Shown: piece after piece, positions 34,112 through 44,613 of the stretch
How the letters are laid out: every line of letters starts with the position of its first letter
How positions within the stretch are numbered: position 1 is the stretch's first letter
Assembly: GCF_024746795.1 (NCBI RefSeq)
Contig: NZ_CP080524.1
Span: 6,063,964 to 6,127,963, forward strand
Reading direction: 5' to 3'
Source: Mesorhizobium sp. AR10
GTDB lineage: Bacteria; Pseudomonadota; Alphaproteobacteria; Rhizobiales; Rhizobiaceae
Length of the DNA: 64,000 bases
Program-made: the position numbers and the translations under genes
The notes under the pieces: model-generated
Database searches by the model: none
Seen by the model: the letters and a program-made list of their open reading frames with translations, nothing else
What the model was told of the DNA's origin: nothing

Positions 34112-35935
34112 ATGACCGCCAGACGCGATATCGAAGCCATCACCGAGCGGATCCGCCAGCGCTCCAAACCAGGCCGCGAGCGCTATCTCGGCCGCATCGC
34201 CGAGGCGTCGAACCGCACCGCCAACCGGGCGGTGCTGTCCTGCGGCAATCTTGCCCACGGTTTTGCGGTCTGCAGCCCGTCGGAAAAGGTGGCGCTCGGC
34301 GGCGACCGGGTGCCGAACCTCGGCATCATCACCTCCTACAACGACATGCTGTCGGCGCATCAGCCGTTCGAGACATTTCCCGCGCTGATCAAGGACGCAG
34401 CGCGCGAAGCCGGCGGCATCGCGCAGGTGGCAGGCGGCGTGCCGGCGATGTGTGACGGCGTTACCCAGGGCCAACCGGGCATGGAGCTGTCGCTGTTTTC
34501 GCGCGATGTGATCGCCATGGCCGCCGCGATCGGTCTGTCGCACAACATGTTCGACGCCGCCGTCTATCTCGGAGTCTGCGACAAGATCGTGCCCGGGCTG
34601 GTGATCGCCGCGCTCACCTTCGGCCATCTGCCGGCGGTGTTCATCCCGGCCGGGCCGATGACAACGGGCCTGCCCAACGACGAAAAGGCCAAGATCCGCC
34701 AGCTCTATGCCGAGGGCAAGGCGGGACGGGCCGAACTGCTCGAGGCCGAGTCCAAATCCTATCACGGACCGGGAACCTGCACCTTCTACGGCACCGCAAA
34801 CTCCAACCAGATGCTGATGGAGATCATGGGCCTGCACACGCCGGGCGCCTCCTTCGTCAACCCCGGCACGCCGCTGCGCGAGGCGCTGACCCGGGAGGCG
34901 ACGAAGCGCGCGCTGGCGATCACCGCGCTCGGCAACGCCTACACGCCGGCTGGCCGGATGATTGACGAGCGCTCGATCGTCAACGGCATCGTCGGCCTGC
35001 ATGCCACCGGCGGCTCGACCAACCACACCATCCACCTCATTGCCATGGCCGCCGCGGCCGGCATTGCCATCACCTGGCAGGATATTTCGGACTTGTCGGA
35101 GGCCGTGCCACTGCTGGCGCGGGTCTATCCGAACGGTCTCGCCGACGTGAACCATTTCCACGCCGCCGGCGGGCTCGGCTTCCTGATCCGGGAACTGCTC
35201 GACGAAGGCATCCTGCATGAAGACGTGCAGACAGTGTGGGGTGAAGGGTTGCGTCCCTACGCGGTCGAGGCCAAGCTCGGGGCCGATGGCGGCGTGGTGC
35301 GCGAGGCCTCTCCACGGACAAGCGGCGACGAGAAGGTGCTGGCGCCGTTCAAGAAGGCGTTCCAGCCGACAGGCGGGCTCAAAGTGCTTTCGGGCAATCT
35401 CGGCCACGCCGTGATCAAGACCTCGGCGGTGAAGCCGGAGCGGCGCATCGTCGAAGCGCCGGCCAAGGTTTTCGACAGCCAGCAAGGGCTGAACGAGGCG
35501 TTCAAGGCCGGTACGCTGACCGGCGATTTCATCGCCGTGATCCGCTTCCAGGGTCCGAAAGCCAACGGCATGCCTGAACTGCACAAGCTGACCACCGTGC
35601 TCGGCATTCTACAGGATCGCGGCCAGCGCGTGGCGCTGGTGACCGACGGGCGCATGTCGGGCGCTTCCGGCAAGGTGCCGGCGGCGATCCATGTGACACC
35701 GGAGGCGGTCGAGGACGGGCCGATCGCCAGGATCCATGACGGCGATATCGTCAGGCTCGACGCCGAAGCAGGGACGCTGGAAGTGCTGGTGCCGGCCGGA
35801 GATTTTGCACTGCGCCGGACGGCGGACGCCGACCTGATCGGCAATGAATTTGGTTTCGGCCGCGAGCTTTTCGCCGGCTTCAGGCAATTGGTGGGGCGCG
35901 CCGACCATGGCGCGAGCGCATTCGGAACGGCGTGA
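34112..35935 (+). CDS. edd: Phosphogluconate dehydratase
   Basis: This 607-residue iron-sulfur dehydratase converts 6-phosphogluconate to KDPG, the committing step of the Entner-Doudoroff pathway. Cluster cysteines occur in [30 protein letters not shown] and VCDKIVPG. The C-terminal signature is [26 protein letters not shown] precedes the ATG at 34112. KDPG aldolase is not in the window. A strong terminator follows 20 bases after the stop. Confidence 0.97.
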   Translation: MTARRDIEAITERIRQRSKPGRERYLGRIAEASNRTANRAVLSCGNLAHGFAVCSPSEKVALGGDRVPNLGIITSYNDMLSAHQPFETFPALIKDAAREAGGIAQVAGGVPAMCDGVTQGQPGMELSLFSRDVIAMAAAIGLSHNMFDAAVYLGVCDKIVPGLVIAALTFGHLPAVFIPAGPMTTGLPNDEKAKIRQLYAEGKAGRAELLEAESKSYHGPGTCTFYGTANSNQMLMEIMGLHTPGASFVNPGTPLREALTREATKRALAITALGNAYTPAGRMIDERSIVNGIVGLHATGGSTNHTIHLIAMAAAAGIAITWQDISDLSEAVPLLARVYPNGLADVNHFHAAGGLGFLIRELLDEGILHEDVQTVWGEGLRPYAVEAKLGADGGVVREASPRTSGDEKVLAPFKKAFQPTGGLKVLSGNLGHAVIKTSAVKPERRIVEAPAKVFDSQQGLNEAFKAGTLTGDFIAVIRFQGPKANGMPELHKLTTVLGILQDRGQRVALVTDGRMSGASGKVPAAIHVTPEAVEDGPIARIHDGDIVRLDAEAGTLEVLVPAGDFALRRTADADLIGNEFGFGRELFAGFRQLVGRADHGASAFGTA

Positions 35936-35954
35936 CTGTATTGCCTTCTCCATG

Positions 35955-35983
35955 AAAAAGGGCGGCTCGTGGCCGCCCTTTTT
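35955..35983. terminator. Bidirectional terminator between edd and the VWA gene
   Basis: AAAAAGGGCGGC (35955-35966) pairs with GCCGCCCTTTTT (35972-35983) around five bases. A-tract and T-tract flanks let it serve both convergent genes. Confidence 0.9.
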
Positions 35984-36000
35984 GCGTTGCTCAGGCGATC

Positions 36001-37659
36001 CTATTGCACAGTCAGCTCGGCTCGCTCGCCGGCCTTGACCGTCACGGTGCCTTCCTTCGAGCTGTTGTCCGATTTCTCCGATACAACCGCGTAGTCACCG
36101 GCCGGTATCGCCGCCTGATACTTCTGGTCGTAGGCATAGCCAAGCGACTTGCGTTTGCCGTTGATATCCTTCTTGGCCTCGAAAACCTCGATCTTCGAGG
36201 CGCCGGGGGCGGTGATTGCCAGCACGCCGGCATTCATGGCGACCTTCACATCCTGGAATTCGCCGACCTTGACGGTGAACGGCTGCTCGACGACGGCCAG
36301 ATCGACCGTGGCGACCAACACATAGTCATCGGGCGGCAGATCGAACTTGCTGTCGGGACCATAGGAATAGGTCACCTCTTCGCGCGTTCCGTCGATCTTC
36401 TTTTTGGCTTTGACTACCCTGAAGCCGATGCCCGAACCGTCAGCCTTGTCGCCGCCGGCAGTATAGTAGGCGTTGGCAACGACATGTCCGACGCCAACGA
36501 TTATGTCCTTTTCGACCGTCTTGCCGGCAGCGAGCGGAATCGTCTCGGTCGCCACGCCCTGGCCGATCGTGACAGTCACTTTCTCATCGCCGGCCGGCAA
36601 CACGACTTTCGTGTTTCCATAGTAGGTCGCGGGCATGTCGGCGCCCGGAAAGTCGATCACGACAGCCGCGCCATCGACGACATCCGCCCCCTCGCTTGGT
36701 CGCGGATGAATGATCAGCGTGCCGGCGTTCAAGGTGAAGAGCGGCTGGTAGACCTGGCCTGCCTCGATCTTGATCTTCTGTTCCACCTTGGCCTCGCCGT
36801 CGATCGCGACGACAATGTAGTCGCCCGGCTCCAGGTTGCCCTTGTAGGCGCCGTATTCGGTGCTGACCGAATCGCCGCGCGCACCATCGGATTTCGCCTT
36901 GTAGATTTCCCAAGCATTGCCCTCGGTGATGGGATCGTCGCCCTCGGCAAGCACCACTGTCGGCAGGAAATTGAATTCCGGCTTCGCAGGCTCAGGCGCC
37001 GGTGCGGGAGCCGGTACCGGTTCGGGCGCAGGCGCCGGTGCAGCGACAGTTTCGACCAAGGCCTCTTGCAGCGCTTTCTCGTCCGAGGCCTGGATGTATT
37101 TGCCGCCGGTATTGTCGGCCAGGCAGGCGATCTGTTTTCCCTCGTCAGCGGTCAGACCAAAGCCGACGACGTCGGCGGTGAAATCGATGCCGGACGCCTC
37201 CAGTTCCTTGCCCAGCGCACAAGGGTCGCCGCCGCATGTTTCAAGCCCGTCGGTGATCAGAACGACGGTGGCCTTGTCCTCGGTGTATTTCAACGCCTCG
37301 GCCGCCTGCTTGACGGCAGCGGTCAGCGGCGTCTTGCCGAGGAACTTCAGGCTGTCGGCGGTGGTGGCAATAGCACCCGCCGACCCTGCCTGCGGCGGCA
37401 CGATCAGCTCGATGTCGTCACAACTGCCTTTCTCGCGATGGCCATAGGCCATGAAGCCGATTTCCTTGTCGGCGGGGACCGACTGCAACACGGTTCTGAG
37501 CGATTCGCGGGCGATTTCGAGCTTGGGCTTGCCATCGATCTGCGCCCACATCGAGCCGGAGGCATCGAGAACGATGATGACCCGGTCGGCAGCAAAGCCG
37601 AGCGTCGTCATCGACAAAAGGAGGATCGCCGCAGCGACGCTCCGTGCAAGTCCCGCCAT
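36001..37659 (-). CDS. Exported von Willebrand factor A domain protein
   Basis: The 552-residue protein starts with a signal peptide (ILLLSMTTLGFAADR) and a VWA domain at about residues 24-205. The MIDAS residues are DASGSM, a Thr in the second loop, and Asp in LITDGLETCGGD. A Pro/Ala repeat linker (PAPAPEPVPAPAPAPEPAKP) follows, and then three or four beta-rich modules with the pattern of a charged strand, YG, then LPxGDYVVV (for example FDLPPDDYVLVATVD). It is likely a periplasmic metal-dependent adhesion or scaffold protein. It stands alone. The long antisense frame over it is an artefact. Confidence 0.85.
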   Translation of the reverse strand: MAGLARSVAAAILLLSMTTLGFAADRVIIVLDASGSMWAQIDGKPKLEIARESLRTVLQSVPADKEIGFMAYGHREKGSCDDIELIVPPQAGSAGAIATTADSLKFLGKTPLTAAVKQAAEALKYTEDKATVVLITDGLETCGGDPCALGKELEASGIDFTADVVGFGLTADEGKQIACLADNTGGKYIQASDEKALQEALVETVAAPAPAPEPVPAPAPAPEPAKPEFNFLPTVVLAEGDDPITEGNAWEIYKAKSDGARGDSVSTEYGAYKGNLEPGDYIVVAIDGEAKVEQKIKIEAGQVYQPLFTLNAGTLIIHPRPSEGADVVDGAAVVIDFPGADMPATYYGNTKVVLPAGDEKVTVTIGQGVATETIPLAAGKTVEKDIIVGVGHVVANAYYTAGGDKADGSGIGFRVVKAKKKIDGTREEVTYSYGPDSKFDLPPDDYVLVATVDLAVVEQPFTVKVGEFQDVKVAMNAGVLAITAPGASKIEVFEAKKDINGKRKSLGYAYDQKYQAAIPAGDYAVVSEKSDNSSKEGTVTVKAGERAELTVQ

Positions 37660-37771
37660 GGAAATCTCCTCAAGTCCGCCCTGGTTTGGGCGGGAAAGCT
37701 ATTTGACGCCGCGTCAGGGCACAAGCCCGGTGTGAGGGGCCCAATGGCAAACTTCTGAGCGAGCGCGAAAA

Positions 37772-38734
37772 TTAGTAGGTCGTGCGCCGCTCTTCGGAGG
37801 GTGGCCGGCCAAATTGCAGCCGATAGCTCTGGGCAAAATAGGAATGCGAGGTGAAGCCGGTGGCGATCGCCACGTCGAGGATAGGCATGTTGGTCTGGCG
37901 CAGCAATTCACGCGCCCGCTCGAGCCTGAGCCGCATGTAGTAACGGCCGGGCGTCACACTGAGGTGGCGCAGGAACAGGCGTTCGACCTGGCGTACCGAC
38001 AGGCCCGCCGACTTGGCGAGCTGTACCGCCGACAGCGGCTCGTCGAGGTGGTCGGCCATCAGCTCGACAATGCGCCGTAACTTTTCCGACTTGCCGGTCA
38101 GGTCGCGTTCCGGTCCGACGCGCTGGCGGTCTCCAGCGGAGCGGATGCGCTCGTGCTGGAACTGGTTGGCGACGCCATTGGCGAGGTTCGAGCCGAAATC
38201 GCTGCGCACGATCTCAAGCATCAGGTCGATCGAGGTGGTGCCGCCGGCGCAGGTATAGCGCTTGCGGTCGATCTCGAAGACGTTGCCGGTGCAGTTGATG
38301 TCAGGAAAGCGCTCGACGAAGCCGGCGCGGTTTTCCCAATGGATGGTGCAGCGATAGCCTTCGAGCTGGCCTGCCTCGGCGAGCAGATAGGAGCCGACCG
38401 ACAGTGCGCCAAGCGCGTTGCCGCGCCGGCCCCAGCTGCGCAGTGCCGCCAGCACCTTGCTCTTGCCGGGAAACTCCGTCGTCAGCCCGACCGAGACAAA
38501 CAGGATGTCGACCGGCGGCAGATCGGCAACAGCGTAGTCGATCTTGAGCGGCAGGCCGTTGGAGGCCATGACGGGATCGCCATCGGCCGACACCGTCGTC
38601 CAGCCATAGAAATCGTGGCCGAGCAGCCGGTTCGCCGAGCGGAACGTATCGATCGCCGCGGCCAATGAAAACATGGAAAACTTGTCGACCAGCAGGAACG
38701 CAAACTGCCGGCCGCCTTGAACGGGATCATTCAT
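37772..38734 (-). CDS. GlxA-family AraC-type transcriptional regulator
   Basis: This 320-residue regulator has an N-terminal DJ-1/PfpI-like domain (FAFLLVDKFSMFSLAAAIDT to about 190) and a C-terminal AraC DNA-binding domain (LAKSAGLSVRQVERLFLRHL, then DVAIATGFTSHSYFAQSYRL). The nucleophile position in the PfpI fold reads GALSVGSYLL, without Cys, as in sensory members such as GbdR and CdhR. The ATG at 38734 is preferred over an upstream TTG. It lies 54 bases after folD on the same strand. The link with one-carbon metabolism (glycine betaine or sarcosine breakdown) is inference. Confidence 0.85.
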   Translation of the reverse strand: MNDPVQGGRQFAFLLVDKFSMFSLAAAIDTFRSANRLLGHDFYGWTTVSADGDPVMASNGLPLKIDYAVADLPPVDILFVSVGLTTEFPGKSKVLAALRSWGRRGNALGALSVGSYLLAEAGQLEGYRCTIHWENRAGFVERFPDINCTGNVFEIDRKRYTCAGGTTSIDLMLEIVRSDFGSNLANGVANQFQHERIRSAGDRQRVGPERDLTGKSEKLRRIVELMADHLDEPLSAVQLAKSAGLSVRQVERLFLRHLSVTPGRYYMRLRLERARELLRQTNMPILDVAIATGFTSHSYFAQSYRLQFGRPPSEERRTTY

Positions 38735-38787
38735 GACCGGCCGTTCTACAGGGACAGTGAGGTTCGGCAAAGTTGGCGGCTTTCTGG

Positions 38788-39687
38788 TCAGAAGGAAGGC
38801 CGTTTCAATCCGGCCGCAAGATAGGCGGAGGCTACCGTGTTGGCCATCAGCATGGCAATGGTCATCGGCCCGACGCCGCCAGGCACCGGCGTGATGGCGC
38901 CGGCAGCCTTCGCTGCCTCGGCAAAGGCGACGTCGCCGACGAGGCGGGTCTTGCCTTCGCCCTTTTCAGGTGCGGCGATACGGTTGATGCCGACATCAAT
39001 GACGGTGGCGCCTGATTTGACCCAGTCCCCCTTGACCATTTCGGGCCGGCCGACGGCGGCCACCAAAATGTCCGCGGTGCGGGCGAGCGCAGCCAAGTCC
39101 TTCGTGCGGCTGTGCGCGATGGTGACGGTGCAGTTGGCGGCGAGCAGAAGGTTGGCCATCGGCTTGCCGACGATGTTGGAGCGACCGACGACCACCGCAT
39201 TGAGACCGGACAGATCCTTGCCGCGCACGCGCTCGATCAGCAGCATCGAGCCGGCCGGCGTACAAGGAACGAAGGCAGTCTCGAGTTCGCCGGTGCCGAG
39301 CTTGCCGACATTGATGAAGTGGAAGCCATCGACATCCTTTTCCGGCGCAATCGTCTGGATGACCTTGCCGGCATCGATATGGGCTGGAAGCGGAAGCTGC
39401 ACCAGGATGCCGTTGATGGCCGGATCGGCGTTGAGGTCGCCGATGATCTTCAGCAGTTCCTGTTCGGAAGTCTCTGCCGACAGCGTGTGCTGGACCGAAT
39501 GAAAACCGCATTCCTTGGCGGTACGGGATTTGGAGGCGACGTAGACCTGGCTCGCCGGATCCTCGCCGACGATGACCACCGCAAGACCAGGCTTCTGCGC
39601 CCCCTTGGCCGTCAATTCGGCGGTCAACGCCTTGACCGTGCGCACCACGTCTTCGGCCACACTCTTTCCGTCAATCAGTTCGGCCAT
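38788..39687 (-). CDS. folD: Bifunctional methylenetetrahydrofolate dehydrogenase/cyclohydrolase
   Basis: This 299-residue FolD carries [20 protein letters not shown] with the catalytic Lys, [20 protein letters not shown], and the nucleotide motif [20 protein letters not shown]. It interconverts 5,10-methylene- and 10-formyl-tetrahydrofolate. AAGGAT lies before the ATG. The C-terminus ends normally (GLKRPSF). Confidence 0.96.
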   Translation of the reverse strand: MAELIDGKSVAEDVVRTVKALTAELTAKGAQKPGLAVVIVGEDPASQVYVASKSRTAKECGFHSVQHTLSAETSEQELLKIIGDLNADPAINGILVQLPLPAHIDAGKVIQTIAPEKDVDGFHFINVGKLGTGELETAFVPCTPAGSMLLIERVRGKDLSGLNAVVVGRSNIVGKPMANLLLAANCTVTIAHSRTKDLAALARTADILVAAVGRPEMVKGDWVKSGATVIDVGINRIAAPEKGEGKTRLVGDVAFAEAAKAAGAITPVPGGVGPMTIAMLMANTVASAYLAAGLKRPSF

Positions 39688-39813
39688 AAACTATCCTTCA
39701 ACACCGTTCCATTGGAGCGGCATTTTCACGAAAAATCGATTGGGCAATCCCGCCAATGCGCCGTCATATGCCGTAAACTCGAAACCGGCATGTTTTATTC
39801 TGTGCCGAGGGCC

Positions 39814-42147
39814 TCAGAAATAGCGGCGGCGCGAGCGGCTTTCGGTGAGTTCGCGGACCGCTTCGCGGAATTCGCGCAGGCTGGCGCGGATTTCGTCGAT
39901 CTGGCCCTGCTGTTCGGCGGGGTTCGGGAGAGGCGGTGCTGCGGCCATCGGGGCTCGGGAATAAGCTGCCTGCCCAACATAGGGTGCCGTCGGCTGCGGA
40001 TAGGGGTAGCCGGCCGGCGGCTGCATCTGCCCAGTCTGCACCAGCGGATAGCCCGGATCCTGCCCATGGGGATATGGCTGCGTGTGCGAGGCCGGGTGTA
40101 TTGGCTGTGGCGGCGGCGTGTGAGAGGGCAATGGCGGCTGGATGGCCTGCGTAGGTGCTGGCTTTTCACTGGGCGCCTTGCCAGGCATGATCTTGCCCAC
40201 CGCTGAGAACAGCGCACCAAGCGGACCTGAACGTTCGGTGCGGGTGGCCTCGACTGGCGCGGCGGGTGGTGCGGGCACCCGATAAGCCTCGTCCTCGAAG
40301 GGTATCCGCCGCTCGTCCATCCTGCGGCGCGACCGGGAATTGGCGGTTTCCCGCAGGCTTTCATAGATGCCGCGCATGGCACCGAGGCCGACACCGGAGG
40401 CAAAGCCGAGCAGCAGGCCGGCAAGCGCCACCACGGCGCGCGACGGCCCGTTTGGTTCGAGTGGGGGTCGAGCCTCGGTCATCAGATTGATGTTGGTCGT
40501 GTTGATGTTCTCCTGTTCGCCGGTCTCCTTGGCGCGCAGAAGATAGCGTTCGTAGACCGAACGCTTGGCGGTGGCATCGCGCTCCAGTTCGCGCAAAGCA
40601 ACCAGGTCGCTGTTGACGTCGCCGCTTTGAACCTTGGCCTGCGCCAAGCGAGAAGCGAGGTCCTGCTCGAGCTGGACCGAGCGCTTGAGGTCGACCTGCA
40701 GCGACGAGGCAATGCGGCTGAGCTCTGCGGCGATGCGCTCGCGCGCGCCGGCAAGCTGGGCAGTGAGTGCCTGGAGTTCGGGATGACGCGGCCCAAGCCG
40801 CACAGCGGCGCGGTCGGCCTCCTGCTTCAGCGTCGCATATTGCGAGCGCAGATCGCTCATCGTGTTGGAGTTGATCTCTTCCGGCAAGGTGCCGGTCAGA
40901 ACCGAATTGACGTCTTTCGAACGCGCCGACGCCGCCCGGGCATTCAGTTCCAGCGTGCGGGCGCGGGCGACGGAGAGCTGCTCGTTGAGCTTCAGCATCT
41001 GGTCGTCGCTGATCAGATGGCCCTGCGCGTCGACAAGACCGTGCGTGGCCCTGAAATCCTCGACCTTGCGCTCGGCCGTCTCGACATCCTTGCGCAAGTC
41101 ATCGAGCTTGGACGTCAGTTGGTTCGTCGCACGTCCGGCCATACCGAACTGGTAGTTGGCGGTCTCCTGCTGGAAGACGTCCCTCGTCGTGTTGGCGATG
41201 AGGGCCGACTTTTCGCCATTCTGCGTGATGGCGCTGATGGAGACGACAAAAGTCTTGCCGCTGCGCTCGACCGACAGGCTCTCGGCCAGATTGCCAACCG
41301 CCAGCGCCTGGCGGCGAACCTCATCGGCGCCACCCGGCCCGTCCTGGCGCGACAATATGGAGCGGATGAGTGACATGATGCCGAGGCCACCGGACCCCTG
41401 TCCGTTGAACTCCGGATCATCAACGAGATTGAGATCCTTGACGACCTTGTCGAGAACCTTGCCGGACGTCACCATCTTGATCCGGGTTTCGACGACGGCC
41501 AACGCGGCATCAGGTTGCCCGACGGGTTGGGTGAGATCGTTGTCGGAAAGCTTCAGGTCGCCCGGCTCGATGACCACCTGGGTGGTGGCTTCATATTTCT
41601 TCGGCGTCGACAGGGCGACGGCGATGCCGAGCACCGCGCCCAGTATCGTCGTCGTGACGATCAGCATCTTCGACCTGGCAATGCCGCGGACGACCTGCAT
41701 CGGATCGATCAGCGGCTTCCATTCCTGGCTGTCGACATCCTCGCGAGAAGGCCGTTGCTCGTCACCGGCGTATCGCGGCTCGTATGCGGCATGGGCGCGG
41801 TAGGCTTCCGATCCGCCGGCAGGCTCTTCCCGCAGCCCGGCCGGCGGGTAGCCGCCGCGGACGGCCTCGTTTGCTTCAAGCCCTGGCTCAGCGGCTGAAC
41901 CGGGTCCACGGCCAGCCTGAAGCTGTGCGGTATCGGCGGCCGCATCGAGCGATGGATTCGACCGCGCCTCACGTTGCGAGCGAGCGAGACGATGACGCGT
42001 GGCGGCGTCCTCGTGCCATGCCGGGTTTGCCCGGTCGCCGATCGAAACCAGCGATGCGTCGGTCTCGTCCTCGCCACGCATAGCCTGGCCAAGCGCCAGC
42101 AAGGAGCGCTCGCGCTTCCAGTCTTCACGGTTTTCCCTGTCACCCAT
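39814..42147 (-). CDS. Polysaccharide co-polymerase of the GumC/ExoP type without kinase domain
   Basis: This 777-residue inner-membrane protein has a long, disordered cytoplasmic N-terminus of about 165 residues. A Wzz domain follows with the first membrane helix (MLIVTTTILGAVLGIAVALS) and a large periplasmic coiled-coil region rich in Arg/Glu (about 330-570). The second membrane helix is VVALAGLLLGFASGVGLGAM. The C-terminal 150 residues are Pro/Gln-rich, and no Walker motifs are present, so a tyrosine kinase would have to be separate. Such proteins set chain length and export of Wzx/Wzy polysaccharides. It is divergent from the flippase gene and anchors the cluster that follows. Confidence 0.88.
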   Translation of the reverse strand: MGDRENREDWKRERSLLALGQAMRGEDETDASLVSIGDRANPAWHEDAATRHRLARSQREARSNPSLDAAADTAQLQAGRGPGSAAEPGLEANEAVRGGYPPAGLREEPAGGSEAYRAHAAYEPRYAGDEQRPSREDVDSQEWKPLIDPMQVVRGIARSKMLIVTTTILGAVLGIAVALSTPKKYEATTQVVIEPGDLKLSDNDLTQPVGQPDAALAVVETRIKMVTSGKVLDKVVKDLNLVDDPEFNGQGSGGLGIMSLIRSILSRQDGPGGADEVRRQALAVGNLAESLSVERSGKTFVVSISAITQNGEKSALIANTTRDVFQQETANYQFGMAGRATNQLTSKLDDLRKDVETAERKVEDFRATHGLVDAQGHLISDDQMLKLNEQLSVARARTLELNARAASARSKDVNSVLTGTLPEEINSNTMSDLRSQYATLKQEADRAAVRLGPRHPELQALTAQLAGARERIAAELSRIASSLQVDLKRSVQLEQDLASRLAQAKVQSGDVNSDLVALRELERDATAKRSVYERYLLRAKETGEQENINTTNINLMTEARPPLEPNGPSRAVVALAGLLLGFASGVGLGAMRGIYESLRETANSRSRRRMDERRIPFEDEAYRVPAPPAAPVEATRTERSGPLGALFSAVGKIMPGKAPSEKPAPTQAIQPPLPSHTPPPQPIHPASHTQPYPHGQDPGYPLVQTGQMQPPAGYPYPQPTAPYVGQAAYSRAPMAAAPPLPNPAEQQGQIDEIRASLREFREAVRELTESRSRRRYF

Positions 42148-42336
42148 TGTCTTGGAGCTTTACTCTCTGGCGGCTTGGGAGCGGCGGTCTGCCAATCGTT
42201 AAGCCACGCTAAACAGGCATAGGAAACAAACCGTTAATTTTGGCGGTTTGCAAACACAAGTTTCTCTCTTCGGTTGTATGTTTCAAGAGGCTCAGAACCG
42301 CACGTTAAGCTTTCCGGCCTAGGCTTTGCGCAGGAC

Positions 42337-43632
42337 ATGACGCAGGCCAGTGACATACCGCAAAGGCGGACCCTCGCCCGGATCGGCGCTTTTGTGGCCG
42401 AACGACGGGGGCTGGTTCGCGACTATCTCTCGGCGATCAGCGGCGCCGGCGGACGGTTGGTGTTTTCGCTCGCCTATTTCATCGCACTGGCCAACACGCT
42501 GTCCATCGCCGAGTTCGGCATGTTCGCCACCGCATCGGCGGCCGGGGTCATGCTGTCGCGCATCCTCGCCTTCGGCTTCATCTCGGCGCTCTATCGCACC
42601 GCCACCATCCGGCCCAACCTGATCGGCACTTTCACCGCAGGCTTCCTGCTGCTTGGCGTGGTGTCGTTGCCGCTGCTGGCCGCGGCCTCATACGGCGTCT
42701 ACCTGATCTTCTTTGCCAGCACCGTACCGCTATCGGTCTTTGCGGCGATCGTCTTTGCCGAGGCGCTTTTGTGGCGGCCGGTCGAGGTGGCGCTGATCGT
42801 CAACAACGGCCTCGGCAAATTCGGCCGCGCCGCCGTGCTGACGATCGCGGCGACGGCCTTGCGGGCGCTCGGCGCCGTGCTGTTCATGTTCGCCGCGGAG
42901 CGGACCGTGGGCGTCTGGTCCTGGTACTATATCGGCGCCAACGCCGCTTCGCTGCTGCTCGCCTTCGGGTTTTTCTACCCGCGCCAGCGGCTGCGGCTGC
43001 GGCTGGCGCTTTATCTCAGGCGGCTCGCCGATTCCATCTATGTGGCCGGCGCCGAGGTGCTGTTCTACCTGCAGATGGAGTTCGACAAGCTGCTGGTGCT
43101 GGCGATCAGCGGACCGCATCTGGCCGGCATCTATGCCATCATCATGCGGCTGGTCGACCTGACGGCGATCCCGATCCGCACCTTCTCGATGATGCTGGTG
43201 CAGCGGATGATGCGAGCGCCGGAACTTCTGTCACGCCTTGCGGTCAAGAGCGGCATCGAGGGCGGCGTGTTCCTGGTGTCGACACTGGCACTGGCGACGC
43301 TTGCCATCGTGCTGCATTTCTTTCCCAACGCGCTGGGCAAGAATGTTGCGGAGGCAGCACCCCTGGTGGCGCTGGCGATCTGTGTGCCTGGCCTGCGCAA
43401 TCTGGTCGAATACCAGGCCGAGCTTCTGTTTGCGCGCGGCCAGACAGCGGTCAGGGCGCTCAACCTCGGCCTGCTTGCCGGGCTGAAGGCAGTGCTCTTG
43501 ACCTATGTGCTGATCACCATCCCGGACACGCCCAATCTGGTCCTGTCGCTGAATGTCGTCTTCCTGCTGCTCTATCTCGCCTCGACGTTGCTCACCTATT
43601 CGGCGATGCGCAAACCGGCAAAGCCGGTCTAG
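42337..43632 (+). CDS. Lipopolysaccharide/exopolysaccharide flippase (Wzx-like)
   Basis: The 431-residue protein has about twelve hydrophobic segments starting GRLVFSLAYFIALANTLSIA, the layout of MATE/MVF-type polysaccharide flippases that move undecaprenyl-linked oligosaccharides across the inner membrane. The ATG at 42337 is selected; a longer reading from a TTG at 42274 adds an unlikely leader. The gap before the co-polymerase gene contains TTAA-N7-TAAA (near 42198), a weak CtrA-box-like word. A palindromic repeat begins 11 bases after the stop codon. Confidence 0.85.
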   Translation: MTQASDIPQRRTLARIGAFVAERRGLVRDYLSAISGAGGRLVFSLAYFIALANTLSIAEFGMFATASAAGVMLSRILAFGFISALYRTATIRPNLIGTFTAGFLLLGVVSLPLLAAASYGVYLIFFASTVPLSVFAAIVFAEALLWRPVEVALIVNNGLGKFGRAAVLTIAATALRALGAVLFMFAAERTVGVWSWYYIGANAASLLLAFGFFYPRQRLRLRLALYLRRLADSIYVAGAEVLFYLQMEFDKLLVLAISGPHLAGIYAIIMRLVDLTAIPIRTFSMMLVQRMMRAPELLSRLAVKSGIEGGVFLVSTLALATLAIVLHFFPNALGKNVAEAAPLVALAICVPGLRNLVEYQAELLFARGQTAVRALNLGLLAGLKAVLLTYVLITIPDTPNLVLSLNVVFLLLYLASTLLTYSAMRKPAKPV

Positions 43633-43642
43633 AGTCTTTTTT

Positions 43643-43691
43643 GACCATGATCTTTTCCGAAAACCGGTTTCCACTTTTCGGGATCATGGTC
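43643..43691. repeat. Palindromic intergenic repeat, full copy, supplies a stop codon
   Basis: GACCATGATC...CCGAAAACCGGTTTCCACTT...GATCATGGTC is a 49-base imperfect palindrome. Near-identical copies lie at 50655, 60048 (longer) and 60130. The TGA stop codon of the following minus-strand gene (43684-43686) lies inside its TGATC arm. Confidence 0.88.
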
Positions 43692-44613
43692 TATCAAGCC
43701 CGATCAGGCGGCGGATGCGGCCGATGTCCGTCCCAATGAAGGACTGCATGCCGATCGCCACCTGTTCCGGCGCCATGGCGGCGACGAAGCGGCGGAACTC
43801 TTCATCCGACAGCGCTTCGCCCGTCCAGTGGACGCGGCAGAACTCTTGCGAGCCATGGAAATGGCCGGCGCCGGCAAGCACGTCGTCGACATAGCGGCCG
43901 TAGATCATGCATTCGGAGAATTTCCGCGCCGAGCCGACGACCTGAACCCAGTTGCGGCCATGCACTTTCTCGATTTCGGCGCACATCGCCGTCACGGTTT
44001 GCCGGCGCCAGGCAATCAGCGTCGAAATGTAGTCGTGGGTTGAAACCCTGGAGGGATCGATGCCGAGTGCCGATCCCGCATTGCGTGACCAGATGCGATG
44101 CTCGTCATGACCGTCACCGGACAGTACGCCGTCACGCCGGAACAGCCGCACCTTGCCGTCGCGCCAGAAGACGTTTGTGTCGAACGGCTTGAGGAAGGCG
44201 ACGTCGGAATCGCAAAAGATCAGCACGTCTTCGGACGCGTATGCGGCGATGGCGATGCGGCGCAGCTGCTGCACATGCCACCCGCGCAACGGCATGGTCT
44301 TGAGGCTGAGCCAGATGCGGCGGCGAAACAGGCTGAGCGGATCGTCGAATACATGCAGCCAGCGCGGCAACAGATCCCGTTCGTCGACCACGGTGCGGTG
44401 GCCGTTTTCCAGCTGGCGAAACAACGCCACGTCGCGATGCTCGACCAGAACATAGTGATGCGCCACACCGGAAACGTGGCGGTCGAGGGTTTCGCATAAC
44501 AGGCGGCAGCGCTCGAAATCCGGCGCGTAGCTGGCGGTCACCACGGCTGCCGTCGGCATCTGCCGAAGGGCATCGGTTTCGGCCCCGGGGCTTGGTACGA
44601 ACCGGCTGTTCAC
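43684..44613 (-). CDS. DUF6492-type putative glycosyltransferase
   Basis: This 309-residue protein begins VNSRFVPSPGAETDALRQMP and then AVVTASYAPDFERCRLLCET. It carries the DxD motif LIFCDSDVAFLKPF, the metal-sugar nucleotide site of GT-A glycosyltransferases. The GTG at 44613 overlaps the TGA of the wecG-like gene and has GGAGAG six bases upstream, so it is translationally coupled; longer readings add a basic leader within that gene. Its last codons and stop lie in a palindromic repeat. It probably adds a sugar to the polysaccharide repeat unit; donor and acceptor are unknown. Confidence 0.75.
   Translation of the reverse strand: MNSRFVPSPGAETDALRQMPTAAVVTASYAPDFERCRLLCETLDRHVSGVAHHYVLVEHRDVALFRQLENGHRTVVDERDLLPRWLHVFDDPLSLFRRRIWLSLKTMPLRGWHVQQLRRIAIAAYASEDVLIFCDSDVAFLKPFDTNVFWRDGKVRLFRRDGVLSGDGHDEHRIWSRNAGSALGIDPSRVSTHDYISTLIAWRRQTVTAMCAEIEKVHGRNWVQVVGSARKFSECMIYGRYVDDVLAGAGHFHGSQEFCRVHWTGEALSDEEFRRFVAAMAPEQVAIGMQSFIGTDIGRIRRLIGLDRP

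Noticed and set aside
31829..35584. Two long minus-strand frames opposite zwf, pgl and edd
   Set aside because: They are shadows of the operon caused by high GC at the third position.
36004..37758. 584-codon open frame opposite the VWA gene
   Set aside because: The minus-strand gene has a signal peptide, MIDAS motif and repeat modules; the plus frame has none of these.
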